DNA of 64,000 nucleotides from JBKECF01 sp047974375 (lineage in GTDB: Bacteria; Bacillota; Clostridia; Lachnospirales; CAMZNU01): NCBI GenBank assembly GCA_047974375.1, contig JBKECF010000014.1, positions 1 through 64,000 on the forward strand. Reading direction: 5' to 3'. A program made the translations under genes and the position numbers. Below, one piece after another: positions 17,769-27,033 of this stretch. The notes beneath the pieces are model-generated. The model saw only the letters and a program-made list of their open reading frames with translations. It searched no databases and was not told where the DNA came from. The first letter of the stretch is position 1. Each line of letters starts with the position of its first letter.

Positions 17769-19331
17769 ATGTTTACAAATACTTTAATAACAATAGCTGT
17801 AGTGTTCATTTTATGTTTATTAATTATTTTATTAAGTAGATATAAAAAATGTAGAAGTAACGAGTTGCTTGTAGTTTACGGTACATCTAAAGATAAGGCA
17901 GCTAAAGTAATACATGGCGGCGGTGCGTTTATATTGCATGTTATTCAAGGTTACGGTTATATGTCCCTTAAGCCATTAGCAATAAGCATTACCTTATCGT
18001 AAGCTATAGCAAATAATGGTATACCACTTAACGTAAAGTCAAATTTTACTGTTGCTATTGGAAATTCTCCCGAACTACTAAATTCAGCAGCAGTTAAATT
18101 ATTCGGTAGAGAAGAATCGGAAATAATTTCCGATGCAAGAGATGCCATAACTGGACCATTAAGAGCAAGTATAGCGTCAATGACTGTGGAAGATATTATT
18201 AGAAATAGAAATAAATTTTTACAAACAATAAACGAAAATGTCACAGACGACTTGGCTAAATTAGGTTTAGAAATAATTACAACAAATGTAGAACAAATTA
18301 CAGATGATGCAGACTATATTAACAATATGGGTAGAGAGGCAGCATCTCGTGCTCAGGCTGAGGCAGATGTAAAAGTAGCCGAACAAGATAAAATAGGTCA
18401 ATCAGGCGCAGCAGAGCACACAAGAGCAAAGGAAATAAAAGTTGCTCACGAAGCATCCATTATGGAACAAGGTAAACAGGAAGCTCTTAAGGAAAAAGAA
18501 ATTAGAATAGCAGAAATGAATTCTGAAAGAGAAGTAAGAGTAGCAGAAGAAGCATCTAAACAATCTCAAGGTAAACAAAAAGCTATTAATGAGCAAGAAA
18601 TAAGAATTGCAGAAATGAATGCAGAGAAAATATCTATAGAAAATTTAGCTAGAACAAAGGCAGCTACATCTGAAGCTGAGTATCTTACTAAAAAAGCTGA
18701 ATTGGATAAAGCATCGAGAGTTGCTCAAGCAAGAGCTAATAGAGATATTTTAGAGGCTGAAAAGGAAGAAGAACTAGCTAAACTTAGTAAACAACAAATT
18801 GTACAACAAGAAATTGAAAAACAAAAAGCAGTAATAGAAGCTGAAGCAAAAGCAGCAACAGTTATTGCTGAGGCAAGAGCAGAAGCTGAAACCATAGAAC
18901 TTAAAGCGAGAGCAAAGGCCGAGGCTATTGCATTAACAGCAAAAGCACAATCGGAAGCATATAGTAACATGGTTGAATCAGTAGGCGGCAATATAAACGC
19001 GCTTATTGAATTAACTTTAGTTGAACATGCTGAAAAATTAGCTGAGATAAATGGACAAACTATAGCATCACTAAAACCAGACCAAGTTATGATTTGGGGT
19101 GGTGGTGGTGGTGACGGTAATAATGTAAGTGGCTATGTTGATGATATGTTAAAGTCATTGCCTGCTTATAGTGAACTTTGGAAAATGGCTGGCAAAAAAA
19201 TGCCTGATTGGTTAATTAGCGAAAAGGATGAAGAAACAAAAACAGAGGAAATCAAAACTGAAGTAAAAGTTGAAGCACCTGTCGAAGTTCCCATAAAAGA
19301 AATAAGCGAGAAAATAGTAGAAAATGCATAA
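17769..19331 (+). pseudogene. Flotillin gene with one in-frame stop (FloT/YuaG-like)
   Basis: Flotillin-like scaffold protein gene. The start at 17769 follows TAGGAGGATTTAT and gives a membrane anchor and the typical IHGGGAFILHVIQGYGYMSL. At 18000-18002 a TAA interrupts LKPLAISITLS, and the same frame then continues without another stop to 19331, through NGIPLNVKSNFTVAIGNSPE, an Ala/Glu-rich coiled coil (about residues 200-420) and a flotillin tail. Without the TAA the protein would be 520 residues, the normal size. A Gln codon CAA is likely at this place in relatives, so a single C to T change explains it. It may be a recent nonsense mutation, a sequencing error, or a gene read through at low level. 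An internal start at 18180 would give a 383-residue fragment lacking the membrane anchor. Confidence 0.85.
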
Positions 19332-19333
19332 AT

Positions 19334-19386
19334 AAAACGGAGCTGTCATGAAATAGATTGATTCTATTTTAGGACAGCTCCGTTTT
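19334..19386. terminator. Bidirectional intrinsic terminator
   Basis: A perfect 14-bp stem (19334-19347 with 19373-19386) with an inner AAATAGA/TCTATTT extension, flanked by A and T runs, separates the flotillin gene from the convergent exonuclease gene. Its left arm resembles the terminator at 39974-40026. Confidence 0.85.
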
Positions 19387-19453
19387 AATAATATTGGGGT
19401 GTATAGGGATTATTATTTCACTTTTTTATTATTATATCTTTCCTTTGCATTTA

Positions 19454-20194
19454 TTAATCATTTTTTTTATTAAAATATTTATTCATGCCAAGGAAATAAA
19501 TGTTTTTAATAACTTTTTGAGTTTTTTTGCCTAAGGGTTTGCCAAATTCCTTTTCTGCATACTTATATAAGCTACCTAAGTCTACGGTTTTGTTGGTAAC
19601 TTTTTGTTTTTTATGCGGATTATATGTATTATGGTTTAAAGGTTGTTTGGATAAAGATTTTAATAATTTACCTGTATATTTTGCATCATTAAGTGCATTA
19701 TGAAAACTATTGTCAATATTAATATTTAATTCTCTTATAGCATTTTCTAGTCCAATAACCTGTCCTTTTGGTAATTTTAAATTTTTGCTAATTAATGATT
19801 GTACATCAATATAATTTGTTGGTAATAAATTTATATCGATATCATAAAATTCCGCATTATTAAACAACAATTTAACGTCATTTTTTCCCCATACGCATAA
19901 GATAGATTCATCATCAACAAAGTCTAAAAATTCAGGAAATATTTCTTGAAAACTCCGGCTGTCTTTGAAAGTCTCATCGGTAAAATGAGTAATTTTTTTT
20001 ACATATGGATGTAGTTTTTTATATATTTGTGGTTTAATAAATAAACTTAGTTCATCTATATATTCAAATTTATTATTATATTTTATAGCGCCAATTTGTA
20101 TTATTTCGAATTTGCATTGAGGATTTGGTATTTTATTTTTTTTATCAAATGGAAAAGCTTGATTAAATTCTAAATCAATTATAATATAGTTCAC
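19454..20194 (-). CDS. 3'-5' exonuclease, DEDDh family
   Basis: Exonuclease of the DnaQ-like DEDDh superfamily, 246 residues. The first acidic pair is D7/E9 in IIIDLEFNQ, a middle Asp lies in WGKNDVKLLF, and the final His/Asp pair is in FHNALNDAKYTGKL. The spacing matches the ERI-1/KapD-like exonuclease group rather than a polymerase proofreading subunit. The basic C-terminal tail (HKKQKVTNKTVD, then GKPLGKKTQK) may bind nucleic acid. The substrate, DNA or RNA, cannot be decided. The start is GTG at 20194, with AAAGGAG 7 bases upstream. It is monocistronic and convergent with flotillin. Confidence 0.85.
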   Translation of the reverse strand: MNYIIIDLEFNQAFPFDKKNKIPNPQCKFEIIQIGAIKYNNKFEYIDELSLFIKPQIYKKLHPYVKKITHFTDETFKDSRSFQEIFPEFLDFVDDESILCVWGKNDVKLLFNNAEFYDIDINLLPTNYIDVQSLISKNLKLPKGQVIGLENAIRELNINIDNSFHNALNDAKYTGKLLKSLSKQPLNHNTYNPHKKQKVTNKTVDLGSLYKYAEKEFGKPLGKKTQKVIKNIYFLGMNKYFNKKND

Positions 20195-20325
20195 GATATT
20201 CTCCTTTAAGTATTTTTTTTAATTATATTAGAAAAATAGAAAAATTAAAAGTTATTACAATAATTATTCCCTTTATTAGTAGTTTTAAAAATAACAGGAA
20301 ATATATTTATGTGAAAAATATTTTA

Positions 20326-20334
20326 TGGTAAAAT
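20326..20334 (+). promoter_or_regulatory. Extended -10 promoter element
   Basis: TGGTAAAAT lies 24 bases before the ATG of the FliK-like gene. A -35 box is not clear. It would drive the operon that ends at 26511. Confidence 0.35.
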
Positions 20335-20357
20335 CATTTTAAAGAAGGAGGATGTTT

Positions 20358-22001
20358 ATGGGAATAGATTTTTTAATAAACAATAAACTAAATGGCTCTA
20401 CCAATTTAAAAGAAGGTGTAAGGGAAAACGCTAAATTAGTAGAGGGCAAAAATATTACTTCCATAGCCGAAGGGAAAACAACTGGGGAGGTGTTAGATGT
20501 AAGTAATTCTATAGCTAAAATACTAACTAGTAGTGGACAAATTGTAAATGGACAACTTAGTAATCCGACTCAGCTAAATATAGGAGATATAAGAAATTTT
20601 ATAATTAACCAAAATGCTAACGGCTCATATACATTTAATATAGTTCAAGAAGACGAGGGGAAGTTACTATTAGATACGCTAACAAAGGCACTTAAAGACT
20701 TAGGCTTAACTCCTACAGAAAAAAATATATCAATAGCTAAAGAACTAATTAAAAATAGTTTACCTTTAAATAATAGTCAATTTAAGGACATGAGCAGGGC
20801 GATGGCTTTGCTAGGCGACAGTTGTGGTGAAAAATCGGCATTCCTTCTTAAAAATGAAATACCACTCAACACAAAAAATGCAAATATCTTCACTGAATAT
20901 GTTAATAAAACATTTTCAGTACTGAATGAAATAAATTCCTTAGAATCGGCAATTAAAAGTATGACAGATTCTAGTACAAAAAGTAAAATATTAGATATAT
21001 TAATTGGTTCTAAAAATATTAACAGTGGCATTGTGAAAGATATACTGCCAAAGGAAACAGTTTCAGCCCATACTAACCAAAGAAGTTCTTCGCAAATTTT
21101 AAACTCTGAGGTGAATTTGAAGCAAGATTCAGTATCAACCAAAGAAAATAGTTCAGTAACTAATTTAGTAAAAGAAAATTATACTAAAGAGAATAGTCAT
21201 TCAAATATTGCTCCAAAAGGCAATGAATTAACTAAAGTTAATGTTAATAATCAAGATTCAAATAAAACTATTCTAAATGACAGCATTAAGGGTGGAAGTA
21301 CTGAACCAGCTAATGTTTTAAAAAATATATCTGAAACAATAATTAAAAATACGGATTTAGAAGATACATCAAAAGCTAGTCCCGAAAAAAGCGATAGTGT
21401 AAATAATAAAAGTAACGAAACATTTAATAAACTGAAATTTGACCCAACAAATACAACCATTAAGGATTTAGAAAAATTCACAAAAGATTTTAGTAATAAA
21501 ATAGAAAGAATTATAGAAGAATTAAAAGATAGCGGTGATGAAAGTTCTCAAAAAGTATTGGAGCAAGCTACATCATTTAAAGAAAGACTGGACTTTAATA
21601 ACTTGCTAAAAGAGAATTTTTATGCTCAAATACCTATAAGCGTAAATAATAGTCAGAAAAACACTGAGTTGCTAGTTTTTAAAGATAAAAACAAAAAGAA
21701 AACTAATGGAGGGAGTGCATCAGCGATAATAGGCCTTGATACACTGAACCTAGGTAGATTTGAAACTTATGTAGAACGAATAGAAAATAATATAACGTTG
21801 CAATTTAGGCTTGAAAATAATGATATAATAGATTTAGTAAAATCTAATTTAAATAAGCTAGATAACTTACTTAAGGAAAAAAATTTGTACATTAATAATG
21901 TTGCATACAAAAATACTAAGGAAAGCTTTACAATTATGTCAAAAAATGAAGACGAAATTGAAATTAAATCAAATAATATTAGATTAGACGTGAGGATGTA
22001 A
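20358..22001 (+). CDS. FliK-like / DUF6240-like protein
   Basis: Protein of 547 residues of uncertain function. The N-terminal ~170 residues contain LNIGDIRNFIINQNANGSYT and helical segments. The middle (about 220-350) is rich in Asn, Ser, Lys and Thr and looks disordered. The C-terminal ~100 residues (IIGLDTLNLGRFETYVERI, then NNITLQFRLENNDI) resemble the hook-length control domain of FliK. No other flagellar gene is in the window, so a flagellar role is doubtful. The ATG at 20358 is preferred because AGGAGG ends directly before the alternative ATG at 20352. It is the first gene of an operon with M18 peptidase, PrmA, RsmE and LuxS. The next gene starts 2 bases after its stop. Confidence 0.5.
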   Translation: MGIDFLINNKLNGSTNLKEGVRENAKLVEGKNITSIAEGKTTGEVLDVSNSIAKILTSSGQIVNGQLSNPTQLNIGDIRNFIINQNANGSYTFNIVQEDEGKLLLDTLTKALKDLGLTPTEKNISIAKELIKNSLPLNNSQFKDMSRAMALLGDSCGEKSAFLLKNEIPLNTKNANIFTEYVNKTFSVLNEINSLESAIKSMTDSSTKSKILDILIGSKNINSGIVKDILPKETVSAHTNQRSSSQILNSEVNLKQDSVSTKENSSVTNLVKENYTKENSHSNIAPKGNELTKVNVNNQDSNKTILNDSIKGGSTEPANVLKNISETIIKNTDLEDTSKASPEKSDSVNNKSNETFNKLKFDPTNTTIKDLEKFTKDFSNKIERIIEELKDSGDESSQKVLEQATSFKERLDFNNLLKENFYAQIPISVNNSQKNTELLVFKDKNKKKTNGGSASAIIGLDTLNLGRFETYVERIENNITLQFRLENNDIIDLVKSNLNKLDNLLKEKNLYINNVAYKNTKESFTIMSKNEDEIEIKSNNIRLDVRM

Positions 22002-22003
22002 AA

Positions 22004-23272
22004 ATGGAAATAAACGAACTTATAGAATTTATAAATGAAAGTCCAACTATTTTTCAAACTGTAAATAATTTGGCAAATATCCTAAGTAAAAGTGGATACA
22101 GAGAAATTAAAGAAAATGAAAAATTTCAGTTAAAAAATAAAGAAAAGTTTTTTATTCGTAAAAGTAATAACATGTTAATAGCTTTCGATATAGAAAAAGA
22201 TTTACTTAAAGATGGCATGAAAATAGTTGGAAGTCATGGGGATGCACCTAGTTTTAAAATAAAGCCAAATCCATTGTGGGATAAGTCTGGATATATGTCA
22301 ATAAATGTTGAAAGCTATGGTGGTTCAATACTTAGTACTTGGTTTGATAGAGCTCTTAGTGTAGCTGGAAAGGTCATAGTAAATAACAATGGAGAAACTG
22401 ATTGCCGACTAGTGGACGTAAAAAAAGCTGTATTGACAATACCTAGTTTAGCTATTCATTTAAACAGGAAAGTAAATGATGGTTATAAATTTAATAAACA
22501 GGATGAAATGCAACCTATTTGCGGATTATTAGAAGGTGGAAAAGATTTTGATGACTTTTTACATTTTATTTCTAAAGAACTTAATGTAAATAAAGGTGAT
22601 ATTTTAGATTTCGAACTTTATTTGTATGATAAAAGCATTGGTGAAGTAATTGGCATAAATAACGACTTTTTACAGTCTAGTCGTTTAGACGACTTAGTAA
22701 TGACATATAGTTCATTAGTTTCTTTTATAAATTGTAATGGCAGGTCTAAGGCATTAATATGTGCAGATAATGAAGAGGTTGGCTCTGTATCTTTTGGAGG
22801 TGCTACATCATCTTTTATAGAGAATACCCTAGAAAGAATTTTCCTAAGTTATGGAATGAATAAAGAAGATTTTTTAATTGGAATAAGTAATTCCATTGTT
22901 ATATCTGCAGATGTAGCTCACGGAGTTCATCCTAATTATGGTGATAAACATGACCCAACTAACAGACCTATGTTAGGTAAAGGAATTGTTATTAAATACA
23001 GTGCAAATCAAAGTTATAGTACAAGTTCAGAGTTTAGCAGTAAGCTTAAGCTAGCTTGTAAAAAACGAAAGGTAGCCTATCAAGATTATGTTAATCATTC
23101 TAATATAATTGGAGGAAGTACTATTGGCCCAAGGCTTTCAAGTAAATTAGGAATACCAGCAATTGACCTGGGCATTCCTTTACTAGGTATGCATTCAATT
23201 AGAGAACTTTGTGCAATAACAGATATAGATAATGCTGTAGAAGCTTTTAATGCTTTTTATGAAGTGGTGTAA
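22004..23272 (+). CDS. M18 family aminopeptidase
   Basis: Zinc aminopeptidase of family M18 (aspartyl aminopeptidase/ApeB type), 422 residues. Metal-ligand and active-site regions are seen in order: GSHGDAPSFKIKPNP, STWFDRALSVAGK, CADNEEVGSVSFGGA with the catalytic Glu pair, SADVAHGVHPNY, and a C-terminal MHSIRE with the last His. Length and motif order match full-size cytoplasmic members. It releases N-terminal residues, usually acidic ones, from peptides. The start follows AGGATGTAAAA and is 2 bases after the previous stop. PrmA starts 2 bases after its own stop, so these genes are tightly cotranscribed. Confidence 0.92.
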   Translation: MEINELIEFINESPTIFQTVNNLANILSKSGYREIKENEKFQLKNKEKFFIRKSNNMLIAFDIEKDLLKDGMKIVGSHGDAPSFKIKPNPLWDKSGYMSINVESYGGSILSTWFDRALSVAGKVIVNNNGETDCRLVDVKKAVLTIPSLAIHLNRKVNDGYKFNKQDEMQPICGLLEGGKDFDDFLHFISKELNVNKGDILDFELYLYDKSIGEVIGINNDFLQSSRLDDLVMTYSSLVSFINCNGRSKALICADNEEVGSVSFGGATSSFIENTLERIFLSYGMNKEDFLIGISNSIVISADVAHGVHPNYGDKHDPTNRPMLGKGIVIKYSANQSYSTSSEFSSKLKLACKKRKVAYQDYVNHSNIIGGSTIGPRLSSKLGIPAIDLGIPLLGMHSIRELCAITDIDNAVEAFNAFYEVV

Positions 23273-23274
23273 AA

Positions 23275-24213
23275 ATGAATTGGTTAGAATGCAAAATATA
23301 TACAACCCATTATGGAGTGGAAATAGTAACAGGTCTATTAATAAACGTCGGAATTAATGGCATGCAAATTGAAGACGAACATGACTTCCAAGAGTTTATA
23401 GAGAACAAAACATGGGATTATGCAGATGAGGATTTTCTAAATAGAAAAATACCAGAATCCATTGTGACTTTCTATATAGAAGATTCCATTTATGGCAATG
23501 AAACTTTTATTAGCGTTAAAAATTCTATGCACAATCAGACGGAATTAGTTAATGCTAGAATTGAAATTAGAAATATAAATGAAAACGAGTGGGTTAATAA
23601 TTGGAAAAAATATTATAAACCCTTTAAAATTAATAATATAGTTATAAAACCACAATGGGAAGATTATACAAAAAGCAAAGAAGAAATAGTATTTACCATT
23701 GAGCCGGGTAACGCCTTTGGAACTGGGTTACACCATACAACAGCCCTTTGCATTGGAGAAATAGAAAATTATGTCAATTCAAATACAGAGGTATTAGATT
23801 TAGGATGTGGCAGTGGTATACTTTCTGTTATATCTCTTTTATGTGGAGCAAAAGAAGCAACAGCAATAGACATTGAGGACATAGCAATAAAGTCAGCTAG
23901 AAATAATGCTTACCTTAATAAAGTAAATAATTTGTACCAAGGTATATGTGGTAATGTGTTAGATGATGAAGAATTAGTTAATAACATAAGTAGTAAAAAA
24001 TATAATTTAATATTTGCTAATATTATTGCAGATGTTATTATACCTATAACGCCATTAGTCGAAAATTTAATTTCCGACGATGGTATTTATATAACATCGG
24101 GAATAATCGATCATAGAGTTGAAGACGTAAAAAATGTTTTAAATAAAAAATTCAGAATAATTAAACATGTTGAAAAAGAAGGTTGGCACATGTTTGTAGC
24201 TAGAAAGGAATAG
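23275..24213 (+). CDS. prmA: Ribosomal protein L11 methyltransferase
   Basis: SAM-dependent methyltransferase that methylates ribosomal protein L11, 312 residues. The N-terminal ~110 residues form the L11-recognition domain, with WLECKIYTTHYGVEIV. The Rossmann domain has the SAM-binding VLDLGCGSGILSVI and the family signature EPGNAFGTGLHHTTALC just before it. IFANIIADVI carries the catalytic-loop motif. The full length is normal. It directly precedes rsmE by one base, the usual gene order in Bacillota. Confidence 0.95.
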   Translation: MNWLECKIYTTHYGVEIVTGLLINVGINGMQIEDEHDFQEFIENKTWDYADEDFLNRKIPESIVTFYIEDSIYGNETFISVKNSMHNQTELVNARIEIRNINENEWVNNWKKYYKPFKINNIVIKPQWEDYTKSKEEIVFTIEPGNAFGTGLHHTTALCIGEIENYVNSNTEVLDLGCGSGILSVISLLCGAKEATAIDIEDIAIKSARNNAYLNKVNNLYQGICGNVLDDEELVNNISSKKYNLIFANIIADVIIPITPLVENLISDDGIYITSGIIDHRVEDVKNVLNKKFRIIKHVEKEGWHMFVARKE

Positions 24214-24214
24214 T

Positions 24215-24913
24215 ATGCCGAAATTTTTTGCTGATAATGAAGTATGTAACGACTATATTGAGTTAGTAGACGAGGCGAAACATATACAAGTTTTACGTTA
24301 TAAAGTAGGCGATGAAATTATAATTGGTGACGGAAAAGGATACGACTATATATGTACAATTGAAAAAATAGAAAAAAACAAAGTAATATCTAGGATTAAT
24401 GTTAAAAATAAATGTTTAAGCGAACCGGATGTAAGTATAACTCTTTTTCAAGCTTTGCCAAAATCAAGTAAAATGGAAAATATAATTACTCAAAACATAG
24501 AAATGGGGGTGAAAGAAATTGTTCCCATAGAAACGAAATTTACAATCGCCAAATCTAAAGATAATAAAATTGATAGATGGCAAAAAATAGCCGAAAGTAG
24601 TAGCAAACAATCTATGAGGGGAATTATACCGAAAATACATAAAACTATATCTTTAAAGGAATCGTTGGAGTATAATGATTTTGACTTAAAAATTGTAGCT
24701 TATGAAAAAGAAAAAAATCTTCGTATAATTGATGTCTTAAACAAAAATATAAAGAAGATAGCTTTATACATCGGTAGTGAAGGTGGTTTTTCGCTAGATG
24801 AAATAGAATTGTTCAAGGAAAATAATTTTAAAATAATAACACTAGGCGAAAGAATACTACGTACAGAAACTGCAGGTATAGCATGTACAAGTGTAATAGT
24901 TAATATAACTTAA
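24215..24913 (+). CDS. rsmE: 16S rRNA (uracil-1498-N3)-methyltransferase
   Basis: SPOUT-class methyltransferase that makes m3U1498 in 16S rRNA, 232 residues. An N-terminal PUA-like domain (about 1-70) is followed by the knotted SPOUT domain with ITLFQALPKSSKMENIITQ, then KIAESSSKQSMRG, and the knot region IGSEGGFSLDEIELF and LGERILRTETAGI. It ends shortly after, at VNIT, as is usual. It is encoded one base after prmA. Confidence 0.95.
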   Translation: MPKFFADNEVCNDYIELVDEAKHIQVLRYKVGDEIIIGDGKGYDYICTIEKIEKNKVISRINVKNKCLSEPDVSITLFQALPKSSKMENIITQNIEMGVKEIVPIETKFTIAKSKDNKIDRWQKIAESSSKQSMRGIIPKIHKTISLKESLEYNDFDLKIVAYEKEKNLRIIDVLNKNIKKIALYIGSEGGFSLDEIELFKENNFKIITLGERILRTETAGIACTSVIVNIT

Positions 24914-24932
24914 AGAATGAATGGTGGTTTAA

Positions 24933-25205
24933 TTGATTAAATACGAAATTAATGAATTTATTGATCTTATTGAAGAGGAACTAAGAGTTTACGAACATCT
25001 GTCGGAAGATGAAATTGATGATTGGAAACATATTTTTTTACAGCTTGTTGACGAAAATAAAGTTAGTAAGCAAAATTTGGCAAAAGAGGGCGGAATATTT
25101 TATTTTAAAATTGAGGACGAAATGGAAATTTTTTCAATAGTTGATGACTATTCATTTGCTATAGAAAATAACTCCCTGAAAGATTATTGGGATAGTTTTT
25201 ATTAA
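24933..25205 (+). CDS. Small acidic protein of unknown function
   Basis: Unrecognised protein of 90 residues. It is strongly acidic and mostly helical at the N terminus (EFIDLIEEELRVYEHLSEDE), followed by short beta stretches (GGIFYFKIEDEMEIFSI). It has no signal peptide, membrane helix or cysteine. The start is TTG at 24933 after GGTGG, a moderate site. It lies 19 bases after rsmE and 13 bases before luxS in a tightly packed operon, so it is very likely expressed. No function is proposed. Confidence 0.6.
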   Translation: MIKYEINEFIDLIEEELRVYEHLSEDEIDDWKHIFLQLVDENKVSKQNLAKEGGIFYFKIEDEMEIFSIVDDYSFAIENNSLKDYWDSFY

Positions 25206-25218
25206 AAAGGAGTTTATC

Positions 25219-25695
25219 ATGAAAATTCAAAGTTTTACCGTAGATCACGATAAATTATTACCTGGAGTTTATGTTTCTAGAAAAGATAATGTTGGCAATC
25301 ACGTTGTAACTACATTCGACATAAGAATGAAAATACCTAATAAAGAGCCTGTATTAGATAACCCAGCTATACATACATTAGAACATCTAATCGCAACATA
25401 TTTACGCACACAAGAAAACCCTTTTATAGATAAAATAATTTATTTTGGCCCAATGGGTTGTAGAACAGGTATGTACCTAATAGTAACAGGTGATTACGAT
25501 TCAATAGACGTGCTTGAGTTAGTTAAGTCAATGTATAAATTTGTTATTGATTTTCAAGGTGATTTACCAGGAAATACTTCCATCGAGTGTGGAAATTACT
25601 TAGACCATAATATAACAACTGCAAAGTGGGAAGCAGCTAAATATATGGGTGTATTAAATACAGCTAAGGAAATGAACTTAGTATATCCGAATTAG
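25219..25695 (+). CDS. luxS: S-ribosylhomocysteine lyase
   Basis: LuxS cleaves S-ribosylhomocysteine to homocysteine and the autoinducer-2 precursor, 158 residues, full length. The metal site is visible as His52 and His56 in AIHTLEHL and Cys124 in SIECGNYLDH, with the catalytic Glu55 and Cys81 (FGPMGCRTGMYL). The start follows AAAAGGAGTTTATC. It serves in recycling SAM by-products and fits an operon with two SAM-dependent methyltransferases. Whether it signals in this organism cannot be inferred. Confidence 0.97.
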   Translation: MKIQSFTVDHDKLLPGVYVSRKDNVGNHVVTTFDIRMKIPNKEPVLDNPAIHTLEHLIATYLRTQENPFIDKIIYFGPMGCRTGMYLIVTGDYDSIDVLELVKSMYKFVIDFQGDLPGNTSIECGNYLDHNITTAKWEAAKYMGVLNTAKEMNLVYPN

Positions 25696-25704
25696 GGAGA
25701 TAAA

Positions 25705-26511
25705 ATGGAAGACAAGGGAATACGCCTAAAAGCGTCAAATCCAAATTTAGAAAGTAAAATACATAGAAAAATTGACCGAAGCAAGGATACAGTATATTGG
25801 TATATAAAGTTCAATATACCTTTAGATCCAAACTCTGTTAATGGAGGGTCCATGTATGTTACAGATATTGGCGGATATGTTATGGAAACTTTTATAGAAT
25901 ACTCTGAAAAAAGTAACCTCATATCAATATCACCAATAGATACTTATGAGCAAAAAGTCTACTATATTTTAAATATAACTACTAGCGTTCGTTCTGCAAA
26001 AGGCAACAGATTACCACGAAAGGTTTACATTTTATTTAGATTGGAAAATGATGCCATTTCGGAATATGAGCTGCTAAAAAAAGATGTTGTAGTTCCTGTC
26101 CCACAAAAAAGACCTAAAAATTATAATATCAATAATGTACGCTCAAAAATATATGGATTAAATAAAGATTTAAATCACGCTAGTGATGTCCAACTAAAAA
26201 CAGTACCTTTTCGTGTTAATATTATTTTAGGTTTAATTGGACTAGCTATATTAATACTTTCCATTGTAAGTAAAAATTTAAATTTAATAATCACAGGAAT
26301 AATTATCTCGGTAGGTGGAATAGCGCATATTATATGGCAGATTATAAAAAAAGAAAAACGTGCCGCCATATATTACAATTTAGCTATGCTTAATTATAAT
26401 AAAGATAATTATCTTCAAGCAAATAAATACTTTAATAAAGCTTTTGAAATGGATCCATATAACGAACTATATGAATATGCTACAAATAAAATCAAGTATT
26501 ATTTAGACTAA
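25705..26511 (+). CDS. Membrane protein with Ig-like and TPR-like parts
   Basis: Protein of 268 residues, no clear named family. Residues about 30-115 resemble an SbsA-type bacterial Ig domain (NIPLDPNSVNGGSMYVTD, then YYILNITTSVRSAKGNRLP). Two adjoining membrane helices follow at about 173-213 (ILGLIGLAILILSIV and LIITGIIISVGGIAHIIW). The C-terminal ~50 residues look like one TPR (AAIYYNLAMLNYNKDNYLQA, then YFNKAFEMDPYN). No signal peptide is seen, so the Ig-like part is probably cytoplasmic, which is odd for this fold. The site GGGAGATAAA precedes the ATG. It is last in the operon; its stop lies in the loop of a terminator. Confidence 0.6.
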   Translation: MEDKGIRLKASNPNLESKIHRKIDRSKDTVYWYIKFNIPLDPNSVNGGSMYVTDIGGYVMETFIEYSEKSNLISISPIDTYEQKVYYILNITTSVRSAKGNRLPRKVYILFRLENDAISEYELLKKDVVVPVPQKRPKNYNINNVRSKIYGLNKDLNHASDVQLKTVPFRVNIILGLIGLAILILSIVSKNLNLIITGIIISVGGIAHIIWQIIKKEKRAAIYYNLAMLNYNKDNYLQANKYFNKAFEMDPYNELYEYATNKIKYYLD

Positions 26512-26526
26512 ATAGTACTTGATTTT
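26488..26526 (+). terminator. Intrinsic terminator overlapping a stop codon
   Basis: Perfect 11-bp stem (26488-26498 with 26516-26526) followed by TTTAT. The TAA stop of the preceding gene is in its loop. Confidence 0.7.
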
Positions 26527-26550
26527 ATTTTATATCAATGGGAGGGGATT

Positions 26551-27009
26551 ATGATTATACGGAGGTATGAAGAAAGTGATTGTAAGGAGATTATTGAACT
26601 TTTTAACAATACAGTTCATATAGTTAACGCAAAAGACTATACAAAAAAGCAACTAGATGTTTGGACTTGCAATGCAAACATAGGGGAATGGAATAAATCT
26701 TTTATGAATAACTATACTTTGGTAGCTTTATATGATAGTAAAATAGTAGGTTTTGGTGATATAACAGAAACAGGGTATTTAGATAGATTGTATGTTCATA
26801 AAAATTATCAAGGCAAAGGAATTGCAACAGCATTATGTGATGAACTAGAAAAATTTGTTGAGTACAAAAGCATAAAAACTCATGCATCAATAACGGCAAA
26901 AAAATTTTTTATAAAAAAAGGATATAAAATAATTAAGGAACAGGAAGTTCAACGTAATAGCGTATTTCTAAAAAATTATATTATGGAAAAGGATATTAAG
27001 ATAGATTGA
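26551..27009 (+). CDS. GNAT family N-acetyltransferase
   Basis: Acetyltransferase of 152 residues with one GNAT domain. The acetyl-CoA pyrophosphate loop is seen in LYVHKNYQGKGIATALCDEL (the QxxGxG/A motif). The C-terminal stretch THASITAKKFFIKKGYKII is the usual beta6-alpha4 region. The N-terminal IIRRYEESDCKEIIELFNNT resembles YafP-like and PhnO-like members. GGGAGGGG lies before the ATG. The substrate is unknown. It follows a terminator and precedes a second, unrelated GNAT gene by 24 bases. Confidence 0.88.
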   Translation: MIIRRYEESDCKEIIELFNNTVHIVNAKDYTKKQLDVWTCNANIGEWNKSFMNNYTLVALYDSKIVGFGDITETGYLDRLYVHKNYQGKGIATALCDELEKFVEYKSIKTHASITAKKFFIKKGYKIIKEQEVQRNSVFLKNYIMEKDIKID

Positions 27010-27033
27010 CGCTAAAATAGAGGAGTGTTAAAG

